From: Prevotella sp. E13-27 | GTDB lineage: Bacteria; Bacteroidota; Bacteroidia; Bacteroidales; Bacteroidaceae | NCBI RefSeq assembly: GCF_023217965.1 | Contig: NZ_JALPSC010000001.1 | Span: forward strand, 62,001-126,000 | DNA: 64,000 nucleotides | Direction of reading: 5' to 3' | Shown here: piece after piece, positions 1-9,939 of the stretch | Layout of the letters: the number at the start of each line of letters is the position of its first letter | Numbering within the stretch: the stretch's first letter is position 1 | The notes under the pieces: generated by a model | The model's database searches: none | What the model saw: the letters and a program-made list of their open reading frames with translations, nothing else | Told to the model about the DNA's origin: nothing | Translations under genes and position numbers: made by a program

Positions 1-2540
1 GACTTCACTTCCCCATCGGGCATATAGACGGTGGCAGTGGAACCTTCAGGGATAGTGACTTCCCATATCCACGTGTCGCCCTCGTAGTGCCAGCTGCTCT
101 TGATGAGTCCTTCGGAAGACTTATATGATGCATCGAGATGCCCCAGACGACGGTCGGGTACAGGACGCATGATGATATGTTTGAAACCTGGCTGAGCAGG
201 GTCGGCAACAATGCCAGCACAAGTTTCCCAAAGCCACTGGCATACGCAACCGTAGGCATAGTGATTGAAGCTATTCATGCCTTTAGGTCCCATACCTTTC
301 TCCTTCATATAGCTATTCCAGCGTTCCCAAATAGTAGTGGCACCATTATCTACAGAATATAGCCAGCTGGGGTTCTTGCGCTGGAAGAGGAGTGTGTATG
401 CGACATCTGCCATGCCATTTTCAGTAAGTGTGGGCATGAGGATGGAAGTGCCGAGGAATCCTGTCTGCAGGCAGTCGCCATGCTCACGGAAATTCTCGCG
501 CAGACGCTGAATCATCTGTTCTTTAGCAGAACCAGAGAACAGCTTATTGCGCAGGGCGAAGAGAGCCGGTGTCTGCATGGTGTTCAGGATGGCACATTTG
601 AAGGTACCGTCTTCATTGAAGAACTGTTCACGCAGGTAGTGTTTTGCCTCTTCAGTCATCTTTTCATAATAGTTGGCATCTTTGCCTGTTGCCCGCGCCA
701 TATCTGCCATCATGACAGCATCGATGGCCCAGTAGGAGGCACCTAAGTAGTTCCAGTACACGAGAACATCGGGCAGCGGCACTCCGTTCTCACGTACCCG
801 TCCGCCACAGCTCTCCATAGGCTCGTAGCTCAGCCAGTCTGCCCATTGGTAGTTGCCGTTCTCGCTGACAAGGACAGCGTGGTCGTATTTCGTCTCGCTA
901 ACGTGTTTCATATATCGAGTCATCGCCTCCCAGCATTCTTCAACGACGGAGACATCACCAAACTGCTTCCATACTGTCCAAGGCACTATGATGCCGGCAT
1001 CTGCCCATCCTACGCGCATATACTCATGCGAGCTGGTACCATATTGTCCTGGAGGAGCCACACCAGGGAAACCACCCACTTCACTCTGCGAGTCTCGCAG
1101 GTCGCGCAACCACTTGCGGAAGAAGCTGTCGGTATTGGCAAAGAATGTACCCGTCTCGCAGAACACCTGAGTGTCAGCAGTCCATCCCAGACGTTCGTTG
1201 CGCTGCGGACAGTCGGTAGGTACACTCAGGTAGTTGGAGCGCATGCCCCAGAGGGTATTGGAGATGAGCTGATTGATGTCTTCGTTGCCCGTAGTCAGCA
1301 TTCCTGTTTCCATGCTGGATGTGATGGAACTGACGGGTATGGACTGTATCTGTTCAATCACGACTTCGTCGGTGGCGGTGATATCTAGGAAGCGATAACC
1401 GAAGAAGGTGCAACGCGGTATGTACTCCTCGCATTTGTCAATTATCATTTCTCCCTTATCATTTAGGGCGAAGCCCGCAAAGGTATAGTCGAGACGAATG
1501 CTCTTTTCGTGAAGGCGGAGGTTGCGACGGTGGACGCTCCCTTCTGGCCCATCCATTCCACGGCTCTTAGCGCCGTTGCCATCGTTCAGCAGTTCTGAAG
1601 GCAGACATGTGAGACGTGTACCAGCTTCAGCCTTGAAACGGAAAGACGGTACGGCAGCACAGTTCTGTCCGAAGTCTATGACGAGATGTTCTCCCGGGCG
1701 GACAATCATTTCTTGACCGTTGGCATACTCGCGATCTATAACAATTTTTCCGTGGGCTTCTTCGTTTTCGGCCTCCACCTTAGAATAGACGTATGCACGC
1801 TTGGGACTTAGAGCCAGTTCCTGAAGGTGGTATATCTCAGCTCCACATGTAGGTACTATCTCACCAGTGAACTCCTTACTAACCTCGGGAGTAGAAAGCA
1901 GGGAAGACTCGAAAACTGGAGAAGGGATGCGAGCATCGTACTCCTCACCGTCGAAAATGGCTGCGTGCTTTACAGGACCGGCAATGCCTGCTTTCCAGTT
2001 TTTCGTATCTGTACCATACCGACGTGTAGTGCCGTCGGTGAAAGTCAGTTCGAGAACACCACGGAAGGCGCACTTCTGACCATACATACCGTTGTGGCCA
2101 CTGGGTGTGATAATCTTATCTGCCCACCACCCAGGCGTTACCTGTGCAGCCAGGGTATTCACGCTGCCTTTCTTCGTCTGGAATTGTTTGGTGACATCAT
2201 AGGTAAACGAATATTTCGTACGACTATGATGCGAAAAACCGGGACGCAACACTTCACTTCCTATGCGTTTTCCGTTAACGTACAGTTCGTTCACGCCCAG
2301 ACTCGTGGTCATCCACAAGGCTTTTTTTACTTTTAGGTCGTTCACAACTGTCGAAACGAACCAATTGGCTCCATCGGCAGCACGTGTATGGTCGTTGACA
2401 CGTCCTGTAACCACAGGAGCATCAACTACACTAATCCACTCTGCATCGTTCCATGCATCATCAGACAATGCCTCTACGAGCTGCGCCTTGCTGCCTATGA
2501 CAACAAACATCAGGCATAGTAAAATCAAGCTTTTTCTCAT
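1..2540 (-). CDS. Alpha-L-rhamnosidase, GH78 (C-terminus cut by window edge)
   Basis: Secreted enzyme predicted to release terminal alpha-L-rhamnose from plant rhamnogalacturonan or rhamnosylated glycosides. The reading frame runs from ATG at 2540 to the window edge without a stop, about 846 codons. It begins with a Sec signal peptide (MRKSLILLCLMFVVIGSKAQ). The middle carries the GH78 hallmarks DCPQRNERLGWTADTQVF and ERWNS, in the (alpha/alpha)6 barrel where the family's acidic catalytic residues lie; beta-sandwich modules precede it. It lies 64 bases downstream of the GH27 gene on the same strand but has its own -7 box. The true C-terminus is outside the window. The family call is firm; the exact substrate is inference. 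Confidence 0.9.
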   Translation of the reverse strand, partial: MRKSLILLCLMFVVIGSKAQLVEALSDDAWNDAEWISVVDAPVVTGRVNDHTRAADGANWFVSTVVNDLKVKKALWMTTSLGVNELYVNGKRIGSEVLRPGFSHHSRTKYSFTYDVTKQFQTKKGSVNTLAAQVTPGWWADKIITPSGHNGMYGQKCAFRGVLELTFTDGTTRRYGTDTKNWKAGIAGPVKHAAIFDGEEYDARIPSPVFESSLLSTPEVSKEFTGEIVPTCGAEIYHLQELALSPKRAYVYSKVEAENEEAHGKIVIDREYANGQEMIVRPGEHLVIDFGQNCAAVPSFRFKAEAGTRLTCLPSELLNDGNGAKSRGMDGPEGSVHRRNLRLHEKSIRLDYTFAGFALNDKGEMIIDKCEEYIPRCTFFGYRFLDITATDEVVIEQIQSIPVSSITSSMETGMLTTGNEDINQLISNTLWGMRSNYLSVPTDCPQRNERLGWTADTQVFCETGTFFANTDSFFRKWLRDLRDSQSEVGGFPGVAPPGQYGTSSHEYMRVGWADAGIIVPWTVWKQFGDVSVVEECWEAMTRYMKHVSETKYDHAVLVSENGNYQWADWLSYEPMESCGGRVRENGVPLPDVLVYWNYLGASYWAIDAVMMADMARATGKDANYYEKMTEEAKHYLREQFFNEDGTFKCAILNTMQTPALFALRNKLFSGSAKEQMIQRLRENFREHGDCLQTGFLGTSILMPTLTENGMADVAYTLLFQRKNPSWLYSVDNGATTIWERWNSYMKEKGMGPKGMNSFNHYAYGCVCQWLWETCAGIVADPAQPGFKHIIMRPVPDRRLGHLDASYKSSEGLIKSSWHYEGDTWIWEVTIPEGSTATVYMPDGEVK

Positions 2541-2570
2541 TAGTTAATAATTCGTTTCAGATTTCGAAGA

Positions 2571-2578
2571 CAAAAGTA
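2571..2578 (-). promoter_or_regulatory. -7 box for the GH78 gene
   Basis: TACTTTTG on the minus strand matches the Bacteroidetes TAnnTTTG consensus, 31 bases before the GH78 start codon. No convincing -33 element is visible at 19-20 bases. Confidence 0.6.
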
Positions 2579-2604
2579 CAGTTTTCTCATGCAAACATGC
2601 CACA

Positions 2605-5184
2605 TTATTTGTTCAAAACACCTAAAATATTGACTTCCATATAGTCAACATCTGGCATAGGACCACGGTCATTGTAAAAACGTATGGTATTCAGTCCCTT
2701 GCGTAATCGTAGTGTCAGCATGACCGTGCCATCAACCACTTGTTGAGCTGTGATGCGCTGTTCCTTACTGCCATTTATACTGACTGTAAACGCTAAGTTT
2801 TCAGGAAAAGCGCTACATTTGATGGTGACGCAATAATCATCAGTTTTCTGACACCACACGTCGCGCCATTGCAAGTCGTTGTCTGCCCTTCCGCCCAAGT
2901 TCGTCACTTTCATGCCGCCGCTGCAGAGGGAGTCTTCCTTGTAGAAAGCCGTGCCAACGGCTAAAGGATTACTCAACTCCTGATAACTGCTCAGATAGGC
3001 AGTTTCAGCCTCATAGCGGATGCGAGGCAGTCGCTGAGTGGCTGTAAGGCGGAAGATGCGACAACCGTGAGGAGGAACGGATTGAGTGAAGAGTTGAGAG
3101 TTGAGAGTGTAGAGTTCTTGCGTCCCTCTGGTAGCAAGCGTCCTTCGGCCGAGCGTGCTACCGCTGTCAAAGACATCCTTTGCTTGGACTTTGCCGCCAA
3201 GTTCCAAGTCAGCCAAACTGACTTGCACGGTCTGGGGCTCGTCGGTGGGGTTATAGAAGGCGACGGCACGAGTGAGACCACCACGCTCCAAAAGATCTTT
3301 TGCCAGGACATAAGTACCGGTCTTCAAGTCGTGTTGCACAACTTGGGCTTGAAGTCCCAATGGATCTTGGTCAATGGCTATAAGGTCGCGGTTTTTCAAA
3401 AGTTCAAGGGTCTGTGGCTTGAGCTTTGTCATATCGCAACCGATGAGAAGCGGACTGCTCATCATACACCATATACCAAAGTGGGTACGGTCTTCCTCAG
3501 CTGTAAGCGAGCGTCCCACCTCAAGCATATCCATATCGTTGTAGTGACCATTGCCAGCATAAGCCGAGAGATAGAGGTTCTGCTTTATTATCTCCTTCAC
3601 AACTGACCATCTCGGACTGATGTCACGCGACATTCGCCATGAGGATGCCACGTCAGAAACCCACGTACCAGGGTAGTCCCAACGACATACATTCATACGC
3701 ACATCCTTGCGGCCTGTATTAAGTATGGCCTGACGTATGGCGGTATAGCGTTCCTGAGGATCGAGTTCCAGATGCAGGCTGTTACGACTGGCAGAGCCGC
3801 CGCAGAAGTCAATCTTTATGAAGTCGAAGCCCAGCTCACGGAAATACATGTCACAGTCCTGCTGGTCGTGACCATAGAGACCCACGCCCTCGGCTATCGA
3901 GTCCTTGTCATACCAGTTACCGCAGGTGTTAGCTCCTGCATCGCTATAGATGCCTGCCTTCAGTCCTAATGAGTGGATATGATCCACCACTGGCTTCAAA
4001 CCTTTAGGGAATCGCGTGGGATGAATCTTCAGACGGCCAGTCTGCTCATCACGCCCACCAAAGAACCCGTCATCTATATTAATATAGGTGTAGCCCACGT
4101 CCTTCAGTCCCTGAGCCACCATTGCATCAGCCTGACGCATTATGAGCGAGTCGCTGATGTTTACGCGATAAGTATTCCATGAACTCCAGCCCATGGTGGG
4201 CAGTTCATGTTTCTGCCTGCTCATTATACGTATTGTACCTCCGTTAGGGTTGATATTGACCAGAGTAGTTCTTCCCTTTTTAACAAGTGTCAATTGGCGT
4301 CCTTCTTGAATAGCGTTTCCCACAGGTGCATCAATAACCAAGGTCAACGGATGACTGAAAAGTTCTGGGTCCAGTGTTGATTTTATATTGATTTCAAATC
4401 CAAAGGTTCTTTCCTTCACTTTCAGTTGCGTATTGTCACGCTCTTTCACGTATGCCGTCACGTCGCGCAGTGTTGCCACCCACAGCTCAGACTGCCTCAT
4501 CTGCAGATAGTCCATGAAATGCCATAACAGCTGCGGATTATTGAAATGGTCGTAACCCTGAGTGATGCCATGGGTCATAGTTATGCCCCATTTCTTTTGG
4601 GCAATGAGCGAATCAACATAAGCATAGAGGAACGGCAATGAACGCTTAGAACCGAGCGACATCTGAAACAGGCGGCTCCCCACCCTGCCCTTTTCACAGA
4701 AAGCTATTGTTTCATCATTCTTGCTGTTGCCAGGATATACAAAGGTCATGGGCTTGATGCCTGTATGCGCTTCAATGGCAGAGTCATTAAGACGTACCTC
4801 ACGCTGGAGTTCTTCCCTGTTCAGACGCGTCAGAGCCTTGTGCTCCCATCCGTGGCTGGTAATCTCCTGACCATCGGCAGCCATCTCGCGTAACATGTCC
4901 CATGTCATACATGGGGTGCCGTTGGTCCCGTTCTGCCGGTCTTGTTTTGAGCGCATCACACCACCTACCTTCGAACCAATGACGGCAAAGGTTGCATGCA
5001 TATTGCGTTTCTTCAGCTCCGGGAAAACATGCGTATAGTGTTCCTGAAGCCCATCGTCAAATGTGAGCGTGAGCGCAGCCTTACGGTTACCATAGAAAGG
5101 AGCAATGCTGACTTTCTCCTGTGCGAAAAGCGACACAGCGATACCTAACAGACAAGCAATAACAAAGAGACGTTCTTTGCTCAT
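2605..5184 (-). CDS. Polysaccharide deacetylase (CE4-like) - GH27 alpha-galactosidase fusion with C-terminal CBM-like domain
   Basis: Secreted multidomain enzyme. Numbered from the ATG at 5184, it has a signal peptide (about 1-22), a NodB/CE4-like domain (about 34-250) with TFDDG and a HGWEH metal-binding pair, then a GH27 domain (about 329-700). In GH27 the nucleophile is the Asp of KIDFCGG (about 459) and the acid/base the Asp of RMSRD (about 521). A CBM6/35-like beta-sandwich starts near YEAETAYL. I chose 5184 because the -7 box at 5211-5218 leaves almost no leader for the upstream ATG at 5205. A linker near the GH27/CBM junction is coded by a TTGAGAG simple repeat (about 3084-3116). Predicted role: galactose and acetyl removal from hemicellulose or pectin. 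Confidence 0.88.
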   Translation of the reverse strand: MSKERLFVIACLLGIAVSLFAQEKVSIAPFYGNRKAALTLTFDDGLQEHYTHVFPELKKRNMHATFAVIGSKVGGVMRSKQDRQNGTNGTPCMTWDMLREMAADGQEITSHGWEHKALTRLNREELQREVRLNDSAIEAHTGIKPMTFVYPGNSKNDETIAFCEKGRVGSRLFQMSLGSKRSLPFLYAYVDSLIAQKKWGITMTHGITQGYDHFNNPQLLWHFMDYLQMRQSELWVATLRDVTAYVKERDNTQLKVKERTFGFEINIKSTLDPELFSHPLTLVIDAPVGNAIQEGRQLTLVKKGRTTLVNINPNGGTIRIMSRQKHELPTMGWSSWNTYRVNISDSLIMRQADAMVAQGLKDVGYTYINIDDGFFGGRDEQTGRLKIHPTRFPKGLKPVVDHIHSLGLKAGIYSDAGANTCGNWYDKDSIAEGVGLYGHDQQDCDMYFRELGFDFIKIDFCGGSASRNSLHLELDPQERYTAIRQAILNTGRKDVRMNVCRWDYPGTWVSDVASSWRMSRDISPRWSVVKEIIKQNLYLSAYAGNGHYNDMDMLEVGRSLTAEEDRTHFGIWCMMSSPLLIGCDMTKLKPQTLELLKNRDLIAIDQDPLGLQAQVVQHDLKTGTYVLAKDLLERGGLTRAVAFYNPTDEPQTVQVSLADLELGGKVQAKDVFDSGSTLGRRTLATRGTQELYTLNSQLFTQSVPPHGCRIFRLTATQRLPRIRYEAETAYLSSYQELSNPLAVGTAFYKEDSLCSGGMKVTNLGGRADNDLQWRDVWCQKTDDYCVTIKCSAFPENLAFTVSINGSKEQRITAQQVVDGTVMLTLRLRKGLNTIRFYNDRGPMPDVDYMEVNILGVLNK

Positions 5185-5210
5185 AAACACGATAATTATT
5201 TTCATTGATA

Positions 5211-5218
5211 CAAAAGTA
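5211..5218 (-). promoter_or_regulatory. -7 box for the deacetylase-GH27 gene
   Basis: TACTTTTG on the minus strand matches TAnnTTTG. Its position supports translation from 5184 rather than from the longer frame. Confidence 0.6.
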
Positions 5219-5362
5219 TTACACAAACGACGACAACATTCGGTAATCAAGTTCAAAATATAGTAGTTTAGTACAAGAGGAATACTATTACAGCGTAAAA
5301 GCTATAGAATTAGACTTCAGTATAGTCTGATAAAGAAGGTAATATAAACAGAGCTATTTTAC

Positions 5363-5428
5363 AAAGTCGACGAGTTTGGCGACCAAAGTCGACGAGTTTG
5401 GTGACCAAAGTCGACGAGTTTGGTCATC
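5363..5428. repeat. Three 22-bp tandem repeats between divergent GH27 and regulator genes
   Basis: Three head-to-tail copies of a 22-base unit (core GTCGACGAGTTTGG) lie at 5363-5384, 5385-5406 and 5407-5428. The first two differ at one base and the third diverges in its last bases. The 22-bp period is about two helical turns. They sit between two divergent promoters, so direct-repeat sites for the AraC-type output domain of the adjacent regulator are a reasonable inference. The rest of the 5257-5557 gap is AT-rich and shows nothing else. Confidence 0.75.
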
Positions 5429-5501
5429 AAGGTAGTCAAAACTGCATTACAAGGCTGTCAGTACATGATTGCAATTCAATTAGAAAAAAGAAATGATTTG
5501 C

Positions 5502-5532
5502 TTGGAGATAAATAAGATTATTCGTATTTTTG
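5502..5532 (+). promoter_or_regulatory. Promoter of the hybrid two-component regulator
   Basis: TATTTTTG at 5525-5532 matches TAnnTTTG, with TTG at 5502-5504 spaced 20 bases upstream. The start codon is 25 bases downstream of the box. Confidence 0.65.
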
Positions 5533-5557
5533 CAAAATCCAAAACGGAAACTTAAAA

Positions 5558-8500
5558 ATGAGACTACTACACATTGTTTTTTATATATGTCTCTGCATTT
5601 TAGGAGTGCAGAGCAGTTTTGCTGCTAATAACGACAAGCAAAACAACGCCAACGGTTATAAACTGCATAGCCGACATATCAGTACTGCTGACGGCCTGAC
5701 GAGCAATGCCATCAACGAGATGGTGCAAGACACAGAGGGTTATATCTGGATGGCAACTAACAACGGTCTGAGCCGATACGACGGTTACGTAGCCGTGAAC
5801 TATTCATCGGTAGCATGCGACGATGAGCATCACCTTCACGCACGAATAGGACGTATCTATCACGACCCGTCAGCCAATCTTCTTTGGCTGAACACCGCCA
5901 CCTACCAGATAGCATGCTACGACTTGGCGCATGCACGGTTTACCGACTGGTCTGGAGACGGCGACTGCTACAAGCAGTTCAACAAGATGATGCTCACCCG
6001 ACAGGGAATGGTGCTCTATGGTGCTGGACTCGGTGCGCGTCTCAGTCACAAGGAGAGTGATGACAGGTTCAGCATGACAGAATGGACACGTAGCAATGGC
6101 TCACTCCCCAATGACGATGTGCTGATGGTGGTGGAGGACTCGCTGGGCAACGTGTGGCTGCCTACCAAACGTGGCATCAGCGTAAACGGAACTATCGTTG
6201 ACTCTACCCACTGCATCATTGCAGCAGGTGCTGGAAAAGAAGCTTTCTTCCTGACAAGCGAAGGCGAAGTGCTCGTTTACAACGACAAGCAACTGAAAAA
6301 GACGTTTGCCATACCCAGCACCATAGGACACCCACGGAAAGTGAACACCAGTTTCCTGTGGCAGGGACTGTGGATGCTATTCACGCCAGACGGAACCTAT
6401 GCCATAGACCTAAAGCAGGGCATAACCTCAAAGCCTCAGCAGTGGCAGGTTGCTGACGGTCTGAACCAGGGAACTTGCGACGGCTACCACTTCATTGGCA
6501 CACGAAAGGGAGAGCTTTGGATATTCCCTGAAGCAGGAACGCCACAACGATTAGACCTTATAGCCAACGCGCAGCTGACTACTAACAAAGGGTGGCTGTT
6601 CCATGTAGCAAAGGACAAGGGAGGTCGCCTGTTCATAGCGACCTACGGTGCTGGTCTCTATGTCTATGACACAGCGAACGGCAGCCTGACAAACTATACC
6701 GCCAATGACCGCTTACCTCTCATAGGCTCAAATTATCTTATGTCGGCCATGACAGACCGTCAGGGCAACATTTGGTTAGCCACAGAGACAGCTGGCACCT
6801 ATTGCATCACTGTGGTAGATAGCGAGACAGCAAACTTCACTAACCTCGACACAGACAACCAGGGGGAATGGAGCAACACGGTCAGCACATTGACGCTGCA
6901 GAAAGACGGACGTCTCTTTATCGGCATGCGCGACGGCCACACCTTTACAGCCACAAGCGGCAACACAGCAATCAATGCCATAGGTGACAGACACAAGGTT
7001 GCCGTAAGAGCCTATCTGATTGATAGCAAGGGGCGGGAATGGATTGGAACATGGGGCAACGGACTCACCGTTGACGGTAAGCACTACTGCACTACCGACA
7101 CCATCAACAATATCACTTCTGACTTCATAAACAATATTATTGAAGGAACTGACGGAACGATTTGGATTGGCACTTGGAACAGCGGAATCGTGCGCTTTAA
7201 CGAAAACGGCAAGATGACGCAGATGACTCAAGGCAACATCAACAGCAACCGCATCAACGACATCGTGATGGGAGCCGACGGCACACTATGGGCAGCAACC
7301 AAGGACGGAGTCTTACGATTAGCAAAAGACGGATCGATGACCATGTTCAACACGTCAAACAACCTCTTCCCTAACGATGAGGCAAACGATTTGTTCATTA
7401 TTGATGACACGCTATGGGTGGCTACTTCCGGAGGTGTTGTCAAATGCAACATCGGTCAGGACGCAAACCTCAATATCTTGGGGAGCTACACCATTGAGCA
7501 AGGGTTGTCTAATAACAGTGCAATGGCACTGACAAAAGACATGCAGGGTAACATCTGGGTAGGTACAGAAGATGGTATTTCACGCATAGACAAAGAGAGA
7601 GGTACGGTTAACAGCTATCGGTTTACAGACAGTCCACAGGGCAACATAACAAGCGCAGGCTGTGCGCTGACAACAGCCAACGGAAACCTGATATTCGGCA
7701 CAGCCGACGGTCTGCTGACGATAAACCCTCAGAGGTTCAGCAATGGCGAGGCACGCCCGCTGATTATCACGAATATGACAGTCAACGGTACTGCACACCT
7801 TACCGACCGTCCAACGGAGATGGAGTATGACCAAAACAAGCTGACGTTCTTCTTCTCATGTTTCGAATACAGCAATCTGCAGCGACCGATGTTCCAATAC
7901 TATCTGGAAGGTTCGGAAAAGGAGTGGCAGAACACTACGACGCAAAACCGTGCAGACTATAACAACTTGCGCCCGGGACGCTACACATTCCATGTTCGCA
8001 CACTGGACACCACTGGACAATGGCAACAGGCAGTGACCTACAGCTTCACAATCATGCAACCATGGTACAACCGCTGGTGGGCATGGATGATTTACATCGC
8101 GACAGCGCTGCTGGCAGGCTTCTATGTCTATAGCAACTGGCGTGAGCGTTTCGAACTGCATCAGCAGATGGCGATGGAGCGACAACTAAGCGAGCTGCGC
8201 CAAAACCTGTTCACAAACATCACCCATGAGTTTCGCACACCTCTTGCCATAATAAAAGGTGCTGTTGATAAGCTGGCTGAAGACGGTTCTAACAAGGTGG
8301 CACGCCATACGGCACAGCGCGCCACTAACCGCATGCTGCGCATGGTTAACCAATTCATGGAGTTCCGCAAGATACGCACTGGCAATCTGCGACTACAAGT
8401 GGAGGAAGGCGACTTGGCAATGTTCATTCGCGACATTGTCAACGACCTTTGGATAATTGCCAATCAGAAGAGTCAGCAACTGACATTCATACCAACAGAG

Positions 8501-9721
8501 CGACACATGACAGCCACTTTCGATATGGAGATGGTAGAGACAATGGTTTACAACCTTATATCGAATGCGATCAAATATACGCCTGAACGTGGCGACATCA
8601 ATGTGAGGCTGAGGAAGGCTGACGACACGTTTGTGCTCACTGTGGAAGACAGCGGTCCTGGCATTGACCTAGACAAGCAGGAATCGCTGTTCAAGCCATT
8701 CATGAACGGATATGCTGCGCGAGGAGGCATGGGCATCGGTCTTTATACAACCCACGAGATGGCAAAGACCCACAAAGGCAGTCTGAGCTACAACCGCATC
8801 AGTGAAGCCGGAGGCTCAAAATTCACGTTACGTCTGCCTGCTACCGATGTCTATTCAGAGAAAGATTATCGCGACACGCCACTGGCAGCTATTGAGACAA
8901 AGGAAAGAAGCGAAAGCACTGGCGAGCCACTGAGCGAGATACTGCCCGAGGCGCTTAACGACAAAGTGGTGGCAATCATAGAAGACGATGCCGACATGAT
9001 GGAACAGATAAAGACAGAGGTGGGTGTGTATTTCAAGATAGAGTGCTACGCCTGCGGACAGGCAGCAATAGACGGCATCGTAGCATCAAAGCCGTCGCTG
9101 GTCATCTGTGACGTCATGCTGCCCGACATGGATGGCTACGACATCGTTAGTCGTTTGAAGAACGACAGCAACACATCATCACTTCCCATAATAATGCTAA
9201 CGGCACTTAACGATGAGACCCACCAGATACGCGCCTACAAGGCTGGAGCCGATGACTATATGGTGAAGCCATGCAACTTCCGCTTGCTTATAGCTCGCGC
9301 CATGCAACTGATGAAATGGAGCATGACAGTTGCTACGCAAAAAGCCGACGGAGACTCAAGCGAGACAAAGACGCCACAGCCGAGTCTTATTGACAACCGA
9401 CTCGACAAGCTGTTCTTGGAGAAGCTGGAGAAATATACGAATCAGAACCTAAGCAACGAGACGTTCAACATTGACCGATTGGCGGAAATGATGAACATGG
9501 GACGCACAAAGTTCTATGGAAAGGTGAAGGAGTTGACAGGCATGTCGCCAAATAAATACCTCCAAGAAGCGCGCATGCGCCGTGCTGGCGAGCTGCTTCT
9601 TGAAGGTAAATATACTATTAGCGAAGTGAGCTATAAGGTGGGCATCCAGGACCCGTCTTATTTCAACAAGGTGTTCAAGGCTCACTTCGGAGTGGTGCCG
9701 AGCAAATATGGGAGAAGCTGA
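5558..9721 (+). CDS. Hybrid two-component system regulator (HTCS), AraC-type output
   Basis: One-protein sensor-regulator that in Bacteroidetes binds a released oligosaccharide in the periplasm and switches on the neighbouring degradation genes. It has 1387 residues: signal peptide (1-22), beta-propeller repeats (about 35-720, many IWxGT/LWVAT blades), a Y_Y_Y domain (about 740-810), a transmembrane helix (about 841-858), and a HisKA domain with phospho-acceptor His890 in NITHEFRTPL. A HATPase (EDSGPGID, GGMGIGL), a receiver with phospho-acceptor Asp1185 in VICDVMLPDMDG, and a C-terminal AraC helix-turn-helix (about 1287-1385) follow. All catalytic motifs look intact. It is the only plus-strand gene in the first 30 kb and is flanked by its likely targets. 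Confidence 0.96.
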   Translation: MRLLHIVFYICLCILGVQSSFAANNDKQNNANGYKLHSRHISTADGLTSNAINEMVQDTEGYIWMATNNGLSRYDGYVAVNYSSVACDDEHHLHARIGRIYHDPSANLLWLNTATYQIACYDLAHARFTDWSGDGDCYKQFNKMMLTRQGMVLYGAGLGARLSHKESDDRFSMTEWTRSNGSLPNDDVLMVVEDSLGNVWLPTKRGISVNGTIVDSTHCIIAAGAGKEAFFLTSEGEVLVYNDKQLKKTFAIPSTIGHPRKVNTSFLWQGLWMLFTPDGTYAIDLKQGITSKPQQWQVADGLNQGTCDGYHFIGTRKGELWIFPEAGTPQRLDLIANAQLTTNKGWLFHVAKDKGGRLFIATYGAGLYVYDTANGSLTNYTANDRLPLIGSNYLMSAMTDRQGNIWLATETAGTYCITVVDSETANFTNLDTDNQGEWSNTVSTLTLQKDGRLFIGMRDGHTFTATSGNTAINAIGDRHKVAVRAYLIDSKGREWIGTWGNGLTVDGKHYCTTDTINNITSDFINNIIEGTDGTIWIGTWNSGIVRFNENGKMTQMTQGNINSNRINDIVMGADGTLWAATKDGVLRLAKDGSMTMFNTSNNLFPNDEANDLFIIDDTLWVATSGGVVKCNIGQDANLNILGSYTIEQGLSNNSAMALTKDMQGNIWVGTEDGISRIDKERGTVNSYRFTDSPQGNITSAGCALTTANGNLIFGTADGLLTINPQRFSNGEARPLIITNMTVNGTAHLTDRPTEMEYDQNKLTFFFSCFEYSNLQRPMFQYYLEGSEKEWQNTTTQNRADYNNLRPGRYTFHVRTLDTTGQWQQAVTYSFTIMQPWYNRWWAWMIYIATALLAGFYVYSNWRERFELHQQMAMERQLSELRQNLFTNITHEFRTPLAIIKGAVDKLAEDGSNKVARHTAQRATNRMLRMVNQFMEFRKIRTGNLRLQVEEGDLAMFIRDIVNDLWIIANQKSQQLTFIPTERHMTATFDMEMVETMVYNLISNAIKYTPERGDINVRLRKADDTFVLTVEDSGPGIDLDKQESLFKPFMNGYAARGGMGIGLYTTHEMAKTHKGSLSYNRISEAGGSKFTLRLPATDVYSEKDYRDTPLAAIETKERSESTGEPLSEILPEALNDKVVAIIEDDADMMEQIKTEVGVYFKIECYACGQAAIDGIVASKPSLVICDVMLPDMDGYDIVSRLKNDSNTSSLPIIMLTALNDETHQIRAYKAGADDYMVKPCNFRLLIARAMQLMKWSMTVATQKADGDSSETKTPQPSLIDNRLDKLFLEKLEKYTNQNLSNETFNIDRLAEMMNMGRTKFYGKVKELTGMSPNKYLQEARMRRAGELLLEGKYTISEVSYKVGIQDPSYFNKVFKAHFGVVPSKYGRS

Positions 9722-9759
9722 CTTACTCTTCTTCGTTCAAAGAATACGTCGAAAACTTT

Positions 9760-9924
9760 TTAGTCTTCGTCTTCTTCGTCGTCCCAAGAGCCGCGGCGAG
9801 AAAGTGCATCTCCACCACTATGATTTGTACTTCCAAAATTTTCATTGAACGAGGCCTGGAGTAACGCCTGTTTGCTCCTTACCTTTACGATTGTTATTGT
9901 AGGAATGCTATATATCTTCTTCAT
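9760..9924 (-). CDS. Small MKKIY-type protein with acidic tail (54 aa)
   Basis: A 54-codon frame beginning MKKIYSIPTITIVKV and ending LSRRGSWDDEEDED. It resembles the 62-residue product at 12122-12310 in its MKKIY start, Pro, TI(T)IV segment, Leu-Ser-Arg and Trp-Asp-rich tail. It starts 15 bases after the stop of the large secreted protein at 9940-11952, so it is probably co-transcribed. Short proteins of this shape are common and unnamed in Prevotella genomes. No signal peptide, membrane segment or Cys is visible, and I do not know the function. Confidence 0.75.
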   Translation of the reverse strand: MKKIYSIPTITIVKVRSKQALLQASFNENFGSTNHSGGDALSRRGSWDDEEDED

Positions 9925-9939
9925 ATGCTGTTCTCTCCT

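Noticed and set aside
846..1388. 180-codon plus-strand frame
   Set aside because: It lies antisense to the GH78 gene, whose motifs are unmistakable in the minus strand.
5363..5428. 22-bp tandem repeats as a CRISPR array
   Set aside because: There are no spacers; the copies are directly adjacent.
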